Of a DNA stretch of 64,000 bases, positions 18,914 through 27,073 are shown in pieces. Under the pieces are notes generated by a model, which was not told the origin of the DNA, searched no databases, and worked only from the letters and a program-made list of their open reading frames with translations. The stretch's first letter is position 1. Each line of letters begins with the position of its first letter. Origin of the DNA: Acidobacteriota bacterium (lineage in GTDB: Bacteria > Acidobacteriota > Terriglobia > Terriglobales > Acidobacteriaceae); assembly GCA_018268915.1 (NCBI GenBank), contig JAFDVQ010000011.1:124001-188000 (forward strand). Direction: 5' to 3'. Made by a program: the position numbers and the translations under genes.

Positions 18914-18942
18914 ATTATATCAAACTTAAGCGCATAAGTCAA
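18914..18942 (-). promoter_or_regulatory. strong sigma-70 promoter with operator-like dyad in the spacer
   Basis: On the minus strand TTGACT (18942-18937) and TATAAT (18919-18914) are separated by exactly 17 bases. The spacer and inner -35 contain the perfect dyad ACTTA-N6-TAAGT (18924-18939). A repressor bound there would block RNA polymerase from the NTF2-like gene starting at 18824. Confidence 0.7.
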
Positions 18943-18956
18943 GCAGATTGAGTGGA

Positions 18957-19430
18957 TTAGGTGGAGCTGCCCTTGGCGCGGAGCCACAGCACGAAGTCCA
19001 TGGGAGCGGGCGTGCCGCCAAGGGCGCGGAGGCGAGTGGCGCACTGGGAACGATGACCGTGGCTGTGCAGGGCTGCCTGAGTCATTGCTTCGGAGACCGA
19101 GATTGTGATGTCCGGCAGGGCGCGAGGCTGGAGGCGGTGTTCGAGTTCCTCTGGAGTTGCGCGGGAGAGCCAATCGAGTTCCAGGCGTTCGGTGTCGGCG
19201 AAAGCGGCTGTGAGGGCAGCGTGAGAATCCGGGATTCGTTTTTCGTGCTCATCGACGAAGGGCTGACCGAGCGTGAGGAGGAGCCAGTAGCGATTGGCGA
19301 CGAGGATGTGGTGAAGAAGTTTGCGGAGTTCAGAATCGTCGGTCGCGGGGGCGCACTCCACTACGGAGCGGAGAAGATTGTGATTGGCCCACCATTTGTG
19401 GCGGATGAGTTGTTCTATGAGTGGGAGCAT
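18957..19430 (-). CDS. DinB-family putative metal-binding four-helix protein
   Basis: A 157-residue protein of the DinB/YfiT-like superfamily. The start LIRHKWWANHNLL, the LLHHILVANRYW segment (His41 region) and the C-terminal LHSHGHRSQ (His122 to His126) match the usual three-histidine metal site of these four-helix bundles. Members are thiol transferases or stress-induced proteins of uncertain activity. The GAF-domain gene lies about 34 bases upstream on the same strand, so the two may form a transcript. Family fit is good; the substrate is unknown. Confidence 0.78.
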   Translation of the reverse strand: MLPLIEQLIRHKWWANHNLLRSVVECAPATDDSELRKLLHHILVANRYWLLLTLGQPFVDEHEKRIPDSHAALTAAFADTERLELDWLSRATPEELEHRLQPRALPDITISVSEAMTQAALHSHGHRSQCATRLRALGGTPAPMDFVLWLRAKGSST

Positions 19431-19464
19431 GGGAGGAATGTAGCAGGTCGCTTCCGGGCGTCTG

Positions 19465-20007
19465 TCAGGGCCGTTGACTGTGTCCCAGCACCAGACTTGC
19501 AGCAGAAGCCAGGGTTGCGATGCTCGTCATCTCCTCGGAAGTTGGTGTTCGGCGGTCGCGGAAGTAAGTTCCAAGGGTGCCAAGGACCTTCCCGTCATCG
19601 TTTTTGATGGGCATGCTCCATGCTCCTACGAAGCCAAGCGACAGTGGGAGGTGACGCAGTTCAGCCCACTTGTCATCGGCCATAAAGTCGCAGGTCACGA
19701 CGACGGATCCGGTGGCCGCTGCCGCCGCACAGGTTCCTACGCGAGGATGCGGCTTCAATCTGTCGATTGCTTTGAGGTAATCGGCAGGCAGGTTCGGCGA
19801 TGCGGCGTTGCGTAGAAGTCCCTCTTTGTCGAGCTCGAGTATCGAGCAGACGCCACCTTTTCCGGCGACGGTTTCTGCTGCAGTGATGAGGACAGAGAGG
19901 ATCTCCTGGCGTGGCTCTCCGGCTGAGAGCATTTTGCGGGCTTGATCGGCGGCGTGCTTTGCCATTTCGGGCAATGGGAGCGGCGGTCGTGAGTCTTCTG
20001 CGTACAT
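19465..20007 (-). CDS. stand-alone GAF-domain protein
   Basis: A 180-residue protein consisting almost only of a GAF sensory domain (about residues 35-178): EILSVLITAAETVAGKGGVCSILEL, HPRVGTCAAAAATGSVVVTCDF, GAWSMPIKNDDGKVLGTLGTYFRD, RTPTSEEM. In related proteins this segment is normally followed by a histidine-kinase or cyclase module, which is absent here. The ATG at 20007 is preferred to a TTG at 20058 because AAGGA lies at a good distance before it, whereas nothing resembles a ribosome site before the TTG. It is divergent from yceD and upstream of the DinB gene. Confidence 0.75.
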   Translation of the reverse strand: MYAEDSRPPLPLPEMAKHAADQARKMLSAGEPRQEILSVLITAAETVAGKGGVCSILELDKEGLLRNAASPNLPADYLKAIDRLKPHPRVGTCAAAAATGSVVVTCDFMADDKWAELRHLPLSLGFVGAWSMPIKNDDGKVLGTLGTYFRDRRTPTSEEMTSIATLASAASLVLGHSQRP

Positions 20008-20138
20008 CTTGCGCTTCCTTATTTCGAGTATATCGTCGATTGATTTGATGCCGTGCAAGCGTCTCAGGCGATGGCGTATGTTGGTGGTTTGTCACCGGGC
20101 AATTGACGCGCCATGGCAGCAGCCTTAGGCTGAACGAT

Positions 20139-20699
20139 ATGGAATTCAAGGTAAGCGAACTTGAGAAGGAGCCGATCGAGTTCGATCTCGCGATGCCTGC
20201 GGGACACATCAATTTCGGCGAGGAAGCGGAGCAGGAAGGGAACCTGCAGACCTCAGGACTGGCGGAGGTCATTCACGAGCACCGAGGGCCCCGGGACATC
20301 GTTGCGGATATCCGGCTGAGGGGGAAGTTTGCCGGGACGTTTCAGGTGCCATGTGCGAGATGTGTTGAGCCTGTTGATGTTCCGCTGAGCGGGGAGTTCG
20401 ATCTGATCTTCAGGCCGATCGGGGCGGATGCGGGTGCCGCGGAGCGGTCGATAACAGCAGTGGAGACGGAAATCGGTTATTATCAGAAGGACAGTCTTTT
20501 GCTTGAGGATGTGCTGCGCGAGCAGGTGCTTTTGTCGCTGCCGGTCAGGACGCTGTGCAAGGATGACTGCAAAGGACTTTGCCCGCGCTGCGGCCAGAAT
20601 CGCAACAACCAGGATTGCTCCTGCGAGGAGAGCCAGACGGATCCTCGCTGGGAGGCGCTTTCGGGGTTGCGCAGCAGGATAAAGTCCACAAAACATTGA
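20139..20699 (+). CDS. yceD: YceD/DUF177 family protein (23S rRNA accumulation)
   Basis: A 186-residue DUF177 protein, a family linked in other bacteria to 23S rRNA accumulation and almost always located just before rpmF, as here. The central GTFQVPCARCVEPVDVPLSGEFDL is the diagnostic segment; the C-terminal half carries LCKDDCKGLCPRCGQNRNNQDCSC, a cysteine cluster that probably binds zinc. The ATG at 20139 (MEFKVSEL) is chosen over an upstream TTG at 20103 because homologues begin close to this motif. It is the first gene of a yceD-rpmF-plsX-Trm112 group. Confidence 0.85.
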   Translation: MEFKVSELEKEPIEFDLAMPAGHINFGEEAEQEGNLQTSGLAEVIHEHRGPRDIVADIRLRGKFAGTFQVPCARCVEPVDVPLSGEFDLIFRPIGADAGAAERSITAVETEIGYYQKDSLLLEDVLREQVLLSLPVRTLCKDDCKGLCPRCGQNRNNQDCSCEESQTDPRWEALSGLRSRIKSTKH

Positions 20700-20781
20700 T
20701 TTTGAGGCGTTTCGCCCTGCCGGGAGGCAGTCTGGATCGAGTGCGGTCTGGATGGGTTGAGAACGCGAAAGGAATAGCATC

Positions 20782-20970
20782 ATGCCGAATCCGAAAAGGC
20801 GCCATTCTTCGCGCCGCAGCGCCAATCGCCGTGCCCACGACTTTCTGACTCAGACAGGTGTTTCGGAGTGTCCGAACTGCCACGAGAAGAAGCTGCCCCA
20901 CCGTGCCTGCCCGAAGTGCGGCGAGTACAAGGGGCGTGCGGTGCTGGATACCAAGGAAGCCGCGAAGTAA
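20782..20970 (+). CDS. rpmF: 50S ribosomal protein bL32
   Basis: A 62-residue basic protein. It begins MPNPKRRHSSRRSANRRAHD, the characteristic bL32 N-terminus, and carries a zinc-ribbon CPNC...CPKCGEY in its second half. It is a structural component of the large ribosomal subunit near the peptidyl-transferase centre. It lies between yceD and plsX, the classic order in which ribosomal and phospholipid genes are co-transcribed. Confidence 0.95.
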   Translation: MPNPKRRHSSRRSANRRAHDFLTQTGVSECPNCHEKKLPHRACPKCGEYKGRAVLDTKEAAK

Positions 20971-21101
20971 ACCAGCGAGTCCGCACAGCGTGCTCGAATA
21001 TGCCATTATGCAAAGTGGTCAACTGCGGGGTCGTCTGGAACGGCCCCGTCTGTATTTCCGGCAGTTCTCCGTTCACATTCTGACGGCTTCGGTGACGCAG
21101 C

Positions 21102-22157
21102 ATGCTTTGTGACATCGTTCTGGATGCAGTCGGTTCCGATAAGGCTCCTGAGCCCGAGGTCAAGGGCGCAATCATGGCAGCGCGAGAGCTCCCGGTGCGT
21201 GTGCACCTGGTGGGGCCATCATCTGAGCTTCGCGATCTGCTGGATGAACATCTCGAAAATGAAGAGCTGCCGATTGTGATCCACCATGCTTCGGAACGGA
21301 TCGGCATGGAGGAAAAAGCAGCTCACGCGTATCGCACGAAAAAAGACAGCTCGATGCGAGTTGGCTTGAAGCTGGTTCGAGAGGGAAAAGCGAAGGGCTT
21401 TGTGACCGCAGGGAATACCGGCGCGGCGATGGCGACGGCCAAAGGGGTGCTGGGTGCGCTGCCGGGAGTGGATCGCCCGGCGCTGGCGACCCCCATGCCG
21501 AGCGCGAGCGGCAATGCGTGCGTGCTGCTGGACGTGGGCGCAAACGTGGATTGCAAGCCTCATAACCTCGAGCAGTTCGCGGTGATGGGAGAGATGTACG
21601 CGCGAAGCGTGCTGAAGATTCCGCATCCGCGCGTGGGGCTGCTATCGATCGGCGAAGAAGAGACAAAGGGCAACGATCTGACGCGGGAGGCTTTTCCGCT
21701 GCTGAAGGCGCTGCCGATCAAGTTTATTGGGAATGTAGAGGGGCGCGATATCTTCAGTGGGCTGGCGGACGTGATTGTCTGCGACGGGTTTGTTGGAAAT
21801 GTGGCGCTGAAGACGAGCGAGGGTGTGGGGCGGTTTGTGCGCGATGCGCTGCGCGAGTCGCTGACACGGACGGTGACGGCTAAGGTGGGAGCGTTGCTGT
21901 CGCGGCAGGCGTTCAATGATTTCCGTCGGCGGCTGGATTATCGCGAGTACGGCGGAGCGCAGTTGCTGGGTGTGCGAGGGGTTTGCGTGATCGGACACGG
22001 GTCGTCGAACGACCGGGCGATTTTCAATGGGATTCGGGTGGCGTATGAGTTTGCGCATGCGGGGACGAATGAGCGGATCGAGCAGGAGTTCCTGAAGCGG
22101 CCTGTGAAGCGGAATGGGCACGAGGATGATGCCGGGTCGGACGCGACGATCCATTGA
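21102..22157 (+). CDS. plsX: phosphate acyltransferase PlsX
   Basis: A 351-residue soluble, membrane-associated enzyme that converts acyl-ACP to acyl-phosphate, the first step of PlsX/PlsY phosphatidic acid synthesis. Motifs are DAVGSDKAPEPEVKGA at the N-terminus, GFVTAGNTGA, LLDVGANVDCKP, LSIGEEETKGN and VCDGFVGNVALKTSEG, all typical of PlsX. The C-terminal 20 residues are polar and specific to this protein. It follows rpmF as usual, but fabH, which often comes next, is absent; a Trm112-type gene follows instead. Confidence 0.95.
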   Translation: MLCDIVLDAVGSDKAPEPEVKGAIMAARELPVRVHLVGPSSELRDLLDEHLENEELPIVIHHASERIGMEEKAAHAYRTKKDSSMRVGLKLVREGKAKGFVTAGNTGAAMATAKGVLGALPGVDRPALATPMPSASGNACVLLDVGANVDCKPHNLEQFAVMGEMYARSVLKIPHPRVGLLSIGEEETKGNDLTREAFPLLKALPIKFIGNVEGRDIFSGLADVIVCDGFVGNVALKTSEGVGRFVRDALRESLTRTVTAKVGALLSRQAFNDFRRRLDYREYGGAQLLGVRGVCVIGHGSSNDRAIFNGIRVAYEFAHAGTNERIEQEFLKRPVKRNGHEDDAGSDATIH

Positions 22158-22230
22158 GACTGTGCCAGGTTTTTGGATTTCAGCGATTCAGCGGTCACAC
22201 GGCGACGTTAGCGAGTCAGCAAGTCAGCGG

Positions 22231-22428
22231 ATGAAAATGAGTGAAGCAGCGAAGACGACGGATATGGGCCAGTGGGCCGAGGATCTGGTGTGTCCTGTTT
22301 GCTTCGCGTCGCTGCGGTTTTCCGAAACTGAAGTGATATGTCTTGGATGTGCTCGAAGCTATCCGGTTGTGGATGGTATTCCGGTGTTGATTGCGGAGAG
22401 AGCTACCTTAAAGAGTAGAAGTCAATAG
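22231..22428 (+). CDS. Trm112-family small zinc protein
   Basis: A 65-residue protein with CPVC...CLGC and a C-terminal YPVVDGIPVLIAE, the signature of the Trm112/YcaR family. Trm112 proteins bind zinc and, in eukaryotes and archaea, activate methyltransferases; the bacterial role is poorly defined. The first ATG of the pair at 22231/22237 is used. It lies 74 bases after plsX and may be its last co-transcribed gene. No methyltransferase sits immediately beside it. Confidence 0.8.
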   Translation: MKMSEAAKTTDMGQWAEDLVCPVCFASLRFSETEVICLGCARSYPVVDGIPVLIAERATLKSRSQ

Positions 22429-22444
22429 TATCTACAACTTTTAT

Positions 22445-22503
22445 CCCCGGTCCCCAAAAGCGAGGGACTCTTCGGCGCGCTCAGGGCAGGCTCGGGGGCA
22501 CCC
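22445..22503. repeat. GGGGCACCC-family hairpin with insertion
   Basis: CCCCGGTCCCC is followed by GCGAGGGACT, then an insertion containing GCTCAGGGCAGGCT as in the copy at 16354, and the GGGGGCACCC tail. It fills the gap between the convergent Trm112 and MBL genes and could act as a transcriptional boundary. Confidence 0.65.
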
Positions 22504-22513
22504 ATCAAACTTT

Positions 22514-23494
22514 TCACAACTCGGACGAAATCCATATGTCGCCGGGGAGCATGGCCTGGGTGCGGAATGGTGGGTCTTGATGATTGCGAAGTGCGTCTTC
22601 CAGTAGCCGGGCTGGCTCGTCCCATGGCTCATCGGTGAGGGGGAAGGTGCCCCAGTGGACACCGAGGATATGCTGTGCGCCAATGTCCGTTGCGATCTGG
22701 AGTGCTTCGGCTGGATCGGTGTGCTGGCTGTCCATGAACCAGCGCGGGGCATAGGCTCCGATCGGGAGCACGGCGATGAGCGGAGAGCCGCAGCGGCTGC
22801 GGATTTCGGGGAAGATCTTGCCGTCGCGATAGGCCGTGTCACCGGCACAGTAGACGCGGCCTGAGGGCGTGTCCAGCATAATGCCGCACCAGAGAGTTTG
22901 ACGACGGTCGGCGAATTTTCTAGCGGACCAGTGATAGGCGGGGACGATGGTTGCGCGAACGCCGGGCGAGAGAGAGAAGGATTGCCACCAGTCGCCGGTC
23001 TGAACGGGAATGTGGGGCGCGTCCTTGTGGATGACGGTGTCGTTGCCGAGCGGCGAGATGAAAGCAGGCTTGTGCTGGGCATGGATGGCGGCGATGGTCG
23101 CTGTGTCCATGTGGTCGTAGTGATTGTGGGTGACGAGCACAGCGTGGATTTGCGGAAGATCGGCGAGAGCGACAGCAGGTGGATTGCGGCGGAGCGGGCC
23201 AAGGGATTTGAACGGACTGGCGCGTTGGGACCAGACGGGGTCGACGAGGATGTTGATTCCAGCGGTTTGGATCAGAAGAGAAGAGTGGCCGATGCAAGTG
23301 ATGGAGAGGCCGTCGACACTGGATGCGGGTTTAAGGCCTGTGCGAGCGGGAATGACTCTGGGCCACTTCGAATGCTTGCCGAAGATCTGCCAGCGAAGGA
23401 TGTCGAAGAGGTTCTTGTCCGTCGGGGGAAGACCGGGATGGTAGAACCGCTTGCCGTCGAAGTGGTCAGTGATGGGGCCGGTGTAGTAGCTCAT
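22514..23494 (-). CDS. MBL-fold hydrolase (NAPE-PLD/UlaG-like)
   Basis: A 326-residue metallo-beta-lactamase-fold protein. The metal motif is VTHNHYDHMD (HxHxDH), with further ligands likely in the VPAYHWSARKF and YCAGDTAY segments and the C-terminal LGVHWGTF. GHSSLLIQTAGINILVDPVWSQRASPF and the FxDRRQTLWCGIML stretch resemble N-acyl-phosphatidylethanolamine phospholipase D-like bacterial proteins, so a membrane-lipid substrate is plausible. No signal peptide is seen. It lies 31 bases downstream of the GH18-CE4-GT2 gene in the same direction. Confidence 0.82.
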   Translation of the reverse strand: MSYYTGPITDHFDGKRFYHPGLPPTDKNLFDILRWQIFGKHSKWPRVIPARTGLKPASSVDGLSITCIGHSSLLIQTAGINILVDPVWSQRASPFKSLGPLRRNPPAVALADLPQIHAVLVTHNHYDHMDTATIAAIHAQHKPAFISPLGNDTVIHKDAPHIPVQTGDWWQSFSLSPGVRATIVPAYHWSARKFADRRQTLWCGIMLDTPSGRVYCAGDTAYRDGKIFPEIRSRCGSPLIAVLPIGAYAPRWFMDSQHTDPAEALQIATDIGAQHILGVHWGTFPLTDEPWDEPARLLEDALRNHQDPPFRTQAMLPGDIWISSEL

Positions 23495-23525
23495 TAAAAG
23501 GGATCAGGGGTCAGAGAGATGCGGA

Positions 23526-26500
23526 TCACATGGTGAGTGCTTCGGTTTCTTTGCTCATTTTGGCGGTGCGTTCCAGCTTGTCCCAGTTGAAGGGCTTACC
23601 GTCGATGGCGCGCTTCAGCGTCTTGGCGAGGACGATGGAGAAGACCTGGCGGTAGGCGAAGCGCTGAAGCCAGATGTGGAAGAGGAGCCATCCGTCGCCT
23701 TTATTGGCGGGGTGGCGGCGCTCGAGGCTGAACGCGATCACGGACGTCACGAAGTCGATGAGCAGGAAGGCTCCGAAATAGGCGAGTAGTTTTTCGAGAC
23801 TAGCAGCGGAGGCGGCTTCAGGGTGGTAGTGACGGTCGACAAAATAGTGGACGAGTCCTGCGATGAACATCACGTCGATAAAGGGCGAGACGAGCGGCAG
23901 GAACATCTGGAAGATGAGAATGTTTGGCAGCGCGAAGAGGCCCATCGCTTTGTTCCGTACGAAAGCCATTTTGTGTTTGAAGACGGCTTGAAGGATTCCG
24001 AATGACCAGCGGAAGCGCTGACGCATCAGGCCGCTGGCATCGATAGGAGCTTCGGTGAAGGCGAGAGCTCGATCCTCGTAGACGACTTTGTACTGCTGCT
24101 CGAGGATGTTCATGGTAAGGTCAGCGTCTTCGGCAACGGTGTTGATGGGGTAGCCGCCCGCGGTCTTCACAACGGAAGTCCGCCAGGCGCCGATCGCGCC
24201 CGGCACGACGGTGACGACGTTGAAGAGATCGAGGGCGCGGCGCTCGAAGTTCTGGCTGGTGATGTATTCGAGCGCCTGCCAGCGAGTCCACAGGTTCACG
24301 CGATTGCCGACTTTGGCGTTGCCGGCGACTGCGCCAATTTTCGGATCTTCGAAGTGAGGGATGAGCTTCGAGATGGCGTCCATGGCGATGACAGTGTCGG
24401 CGTCGATTCCGACGTAGAACTCTTCGTCGAAGCGCGCGAGTGCGTAGTTGAGTGCTTCTGCTTTACCTGCGTTCGGTTTGGTGAGCACCTCGACTCGTCC
24501 TTCCGCGATGTCTTTTGCATAGGCATCGCGGGCGACTTCAAAGGTGCGATCGCTGGAGCCGTCGTCGATCACGATCACGCGCAGGTTGGCATAGTCGGAG
24601 TTGAGCACCGAGCGAACGGTGCGAACGATGACTTTTTCTTCGTTGTATGCGGGGACAAGTACTGCGACACGGGGGTTGAATCCTGGAGAGGCTTCACGGT
24701 GCGGGCGGCGAAGGCGGTCGATGATGGCGAAAATTCCGACGAGGATGAGACGCGCACTCATCAGCACGTCTCCGAGGAAGAAGACGAGAACGATGAAACG
24801 CCCGATGACTGACAGGGCGGAAAAGGCGATGGAGTCGGGAATGGCGCGGAAGTACTGACGCCGGGTGAGAGGCGGCATGACCTGGGCGGTAGTCTTCCCC
24901 ATCAGGGATGAAACAGGAACAAAGGTGTAGCCGCGAGCACGAAGAGTATCGATCAGGAATGGGAGCGCAGCCACTGTCGCAGCGCGATCGCCGCCGCCAT
25001 CGTGCATGAGGATGATGGAACCGCGAAATTGCGGCTTTGTCTTCATGCGCTCAAGCTGATCGAGCACGGACTGGGTTATTTCTTCCGGGGTTTTATGAAC
25101 GCGCTCGTCCCAATCGTTGGTGTCGATCTTGTTGCCGATCACGATGTAGCCCTGGTTTTGAAGGCGTACGACGGGAGCAGCCTGGTCGTCTGTTTCGGGC
25201 TCTTCATCCACGTCGTATGGAGGGCGTACGTAGAGGGGCTGAACGCCGAGCTTGCTGGCGAAGAGCCGCTCGGTGAGTTTGACTTCGAGGTCGAGGCGCT
25301 GCGGAGAGACTTCGCTGATATCGGGATGGGTGTAGGTGTGGTTCCCGATCTCGTGTCCTTCACGGAATTCGCGTTTCAGGATGCCGATGCTTTCGAGTGC
25401 TTCTTCGCCAATGACGACAAAGGTGCCCTTCACATTCTTCCTGTCGAGAATGTCGAGGATGCGGGGAGTCCATTTGGGATCGGGCCCGTCATCAAATGAG
25501 AGCGCAACCTGGTTCGGGTGATATCCGTAGTACTGGACCGTATAGGTGCGTGGATAGATCTCCATGTGCTCATCGATGATGAGCTTCTTGCGCGGATCGG
25601 GCTCGTCGGAATCAAGCTGGACGGCACGCTTTCCCTGCTGCGGGAGGCCGGTGACACGCATGATGTCGCCTTCTCCCTCGGCGTCCACATCCTGGCCGGG
25701 AGCAACGACGGAGAGCAGATCAAGGGATTGCGGATTGTTCGGCTTATCCCAGATGTTCCACATCGACCGATCTTCAGAACCTAGACGCCAAAGTGCGAAG
25801 GTCTGCAGGCCCAACGCGCGCGCAGCCCGCATCTCATTCAGGACTGTGACGCCATCGAGAAACCACACGACATGGCGCGTGTGAGTGTCTTCATCGATGT
25901 ATTCGAAATGGGGATTGAGAGTGCTGTAATCCAGATCGAGATCGGCATCAGCATCACTGGCCACCTGCCAGACATCAGAGACGTGGTCCTTGGTCTCAGT
26001 GTTGATGATGTGGGAACGTCTATCTTTCGGATCCCGCGCTTTTGGATCCGGGATGGATAGTTCCCAGTCATAGCCATAATTTCCAATTGCGCAGATCAGT
26101 TTGTTCAAGGGAACAAACTTGCGGGCACGGACTAGATTTGCAATGAACCAATCCTGGCTGGCGATGGGGCCGGGCTCACTCTGGACTTCGTGTTCGTCAT
26201 AGTTCATGAGCACAAGGCCATCGCAGTTGTCGGCTATCGCCTTAAGGATGGCGCCGTCCGTTGCAGCTGCGCTCGTGACGAACAGGCGCAGATTGCGAGG
26301 ATGCATCTCTGCGTAGAGCTCGTGAATGAAGGTTGTGTAGCCAGCAGAGTCGCCAGGAGGCAGATTTTCGAAGTCGAGCGAAAGGCCTCGATAGACGGGA
26401 AAGGCAGCGAGGAACTGAAGGATCTGCTGGCGGAGCATCGCCCGGCTTTGCGGATCGTTGAGGAGATGTCCTACGCGTCCGTCCCAGACCTGCGTCGCCG

Positions 26501-27044
26501 AGTTGTAGTTGTTGAGATGCGGGAAGATCTCTGTATCTACTTTTGCCAGCCGGATGGTTCGCTTAATGCGGTTCAGATCGTCAGGGTCGTGAACTGAATT
26601 TTTGTCAATGACGGGATAAGAGCGATGGCTCTCGGTATCGAGAGTCAGCAGCTGCGGACTGGATGACTCGACATGAAGCCACTCAGGGAAGAGCAGATCG
26701 ATCTGTTGAACGTGCTGCTTGAATGAAGCGTAACTCGCCTCGTCGTAAGGCACATAGTAGGCTGCACGGAGGCCTTCGCCAGTGTTCAATGGAATTTCAG
26801 AAGGCTTCCGATCGGTTTTACGCCTTGGCTTGGCGCCGCGGGGGACGGCCGAATGCTTTTGGAGTGCTCGGTAGTTGTGCTTCTGGTTTGGGAGGAGCAG
26901 TTCAGGCAGATGTTGACCGCGCAAGACATTGAAGATGAAGCCTGCGAGCACCAGCGTGGAGATGACAGCGGTTACGTCAAGAATGCGGCGAAGGCGCTTC
27001 CATCTGGTTCGCTGGGGGTCAAAGAATATCTGTCTATCAGGCAT
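23526..27044 (-). CDS. three-module GH18-like / polysaccharide deacetylase / GT2 membrane fusion
   Basis: A 1172-residue protein with a short cytoplasmic N-terminus, one membrane helix (about 24-42), and an outside GH18-like domain (about 90-440) with LSLDFE (Asp224, Glu226) and LMNYDEHE. Next is a NodB/CE4 deacetylase (about 510-715) with SFDDGPD at 516-522, HTYTH at 569-573, RPPYD and LMHDG. Membrane helices around 735-775 return the chain to the cytoplasm for a GT2 transferase (about 790-1030) with DDGSSD, DAD (881-883), AEDAD and QRFRW (1009-1013), followed by further helices. This puts synthesis, deacetylation and hydrolysis of a beta-linked amino-sugar polymer in one chain, comparable to PgaB plus PgaC. 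The polymer is an inference. Confidence 0.85.
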   Translation of the reverse strand: MPDRQIFFDPQRTRWKRLRRILDVTAVISTLVLAGFIFNVLRGQHLPELLLPNQKHNYRALQKHSAVPRGAKPRRKTDRKPSEIPLNTGEGLRAAYYVPYDEASYASFKQHVQQIDLLFPEWLHVESSSPQLLTLDTESHRSYPVIDKNSVHDPDDLNRIKRTIRLAKVDTEIFPHLNNYNSATQVWDGRVGHLLNDPQSRAMLRQQILQFLAAFPVYRGLSLDFENLPPGDSAGYTTFIHELYAEMHPRNLRLFVTSAAATDGAILKAIADNCDGLVLMNYDEHEVQSEPGPIASQDWFIANLVRARKFVPLNKLICAIGNYGYDWELSIPDPKARDPKDRRSHIINTETKDHVSDVWQVASDADADLDLDYSTLNPHFEYIDEDTHTRHVVWFLDGVTVLNEMRAARALGLQTFALWRLGSEDRSMWNIWDKPNNPQSLDLLSVVAPGQDVDAEGEGDIMRVTGLPQQGKRAVQLDSDEPDPRKKLIIDEHMEIYPRTYTVQYYGYHPNQVALSFDDGPDPKWTPRILDILDRKNVKGTFVVIGEEALESIGILKREFREGHEIGNHTYTHPDISEVSPQRLDLEVKLTERLFASKLGVQPLYVRPPYDVDEEPETDDQAAPVVRLQNQGYIVIGNKIDTNDWDERVHKTPEEITQSVLDQLERMKTKPQFRGSIILMHDGGGDRAATVAALPFLIDTLRARGYTFVPVSSLMGKTTAQVMPPLTRRQYFRAIPDSIAFSALSVIGRFIVLVFFLGDVLMSARLILVGIFAIIDRLRRPHREASPGFNPRVAVLVPAYNEEKVIVRTVRSVLNSDYANLRVIVIDDGSSDRTFEVARDAYAKDIAEGRVEVLTKPNAGKAEALNYALARFDEEFYVGIDADTVIAMDAISKLIPHFEDPKIGAVAGNAKVGNRVNLWTRWQALEYITSQNFERRALDLFNVVTVVPGAIGAWRTSVVKTAGGYPINTVAEDADLTMNILEQQYKVVYEDRALAFTEAPIDASGLMRQRFRWSFGILQAVFKHKMAFVRNKAMGLFALPNILIFQMFLPLVSPFIDVMFIAGLVHYFVDRHYHPEAASAASLEKLLAYFGAFLLIDFVTSVIAFSLERRHPANKGDGWLLFHIWLQRFAYRQVFSIVLAKTLKRAIDGKPFNWDKLERTAKMSKETEALTM

Positions 27045-27073
27045 TAGCGTCTAGGCTATACATTACGAATCGT

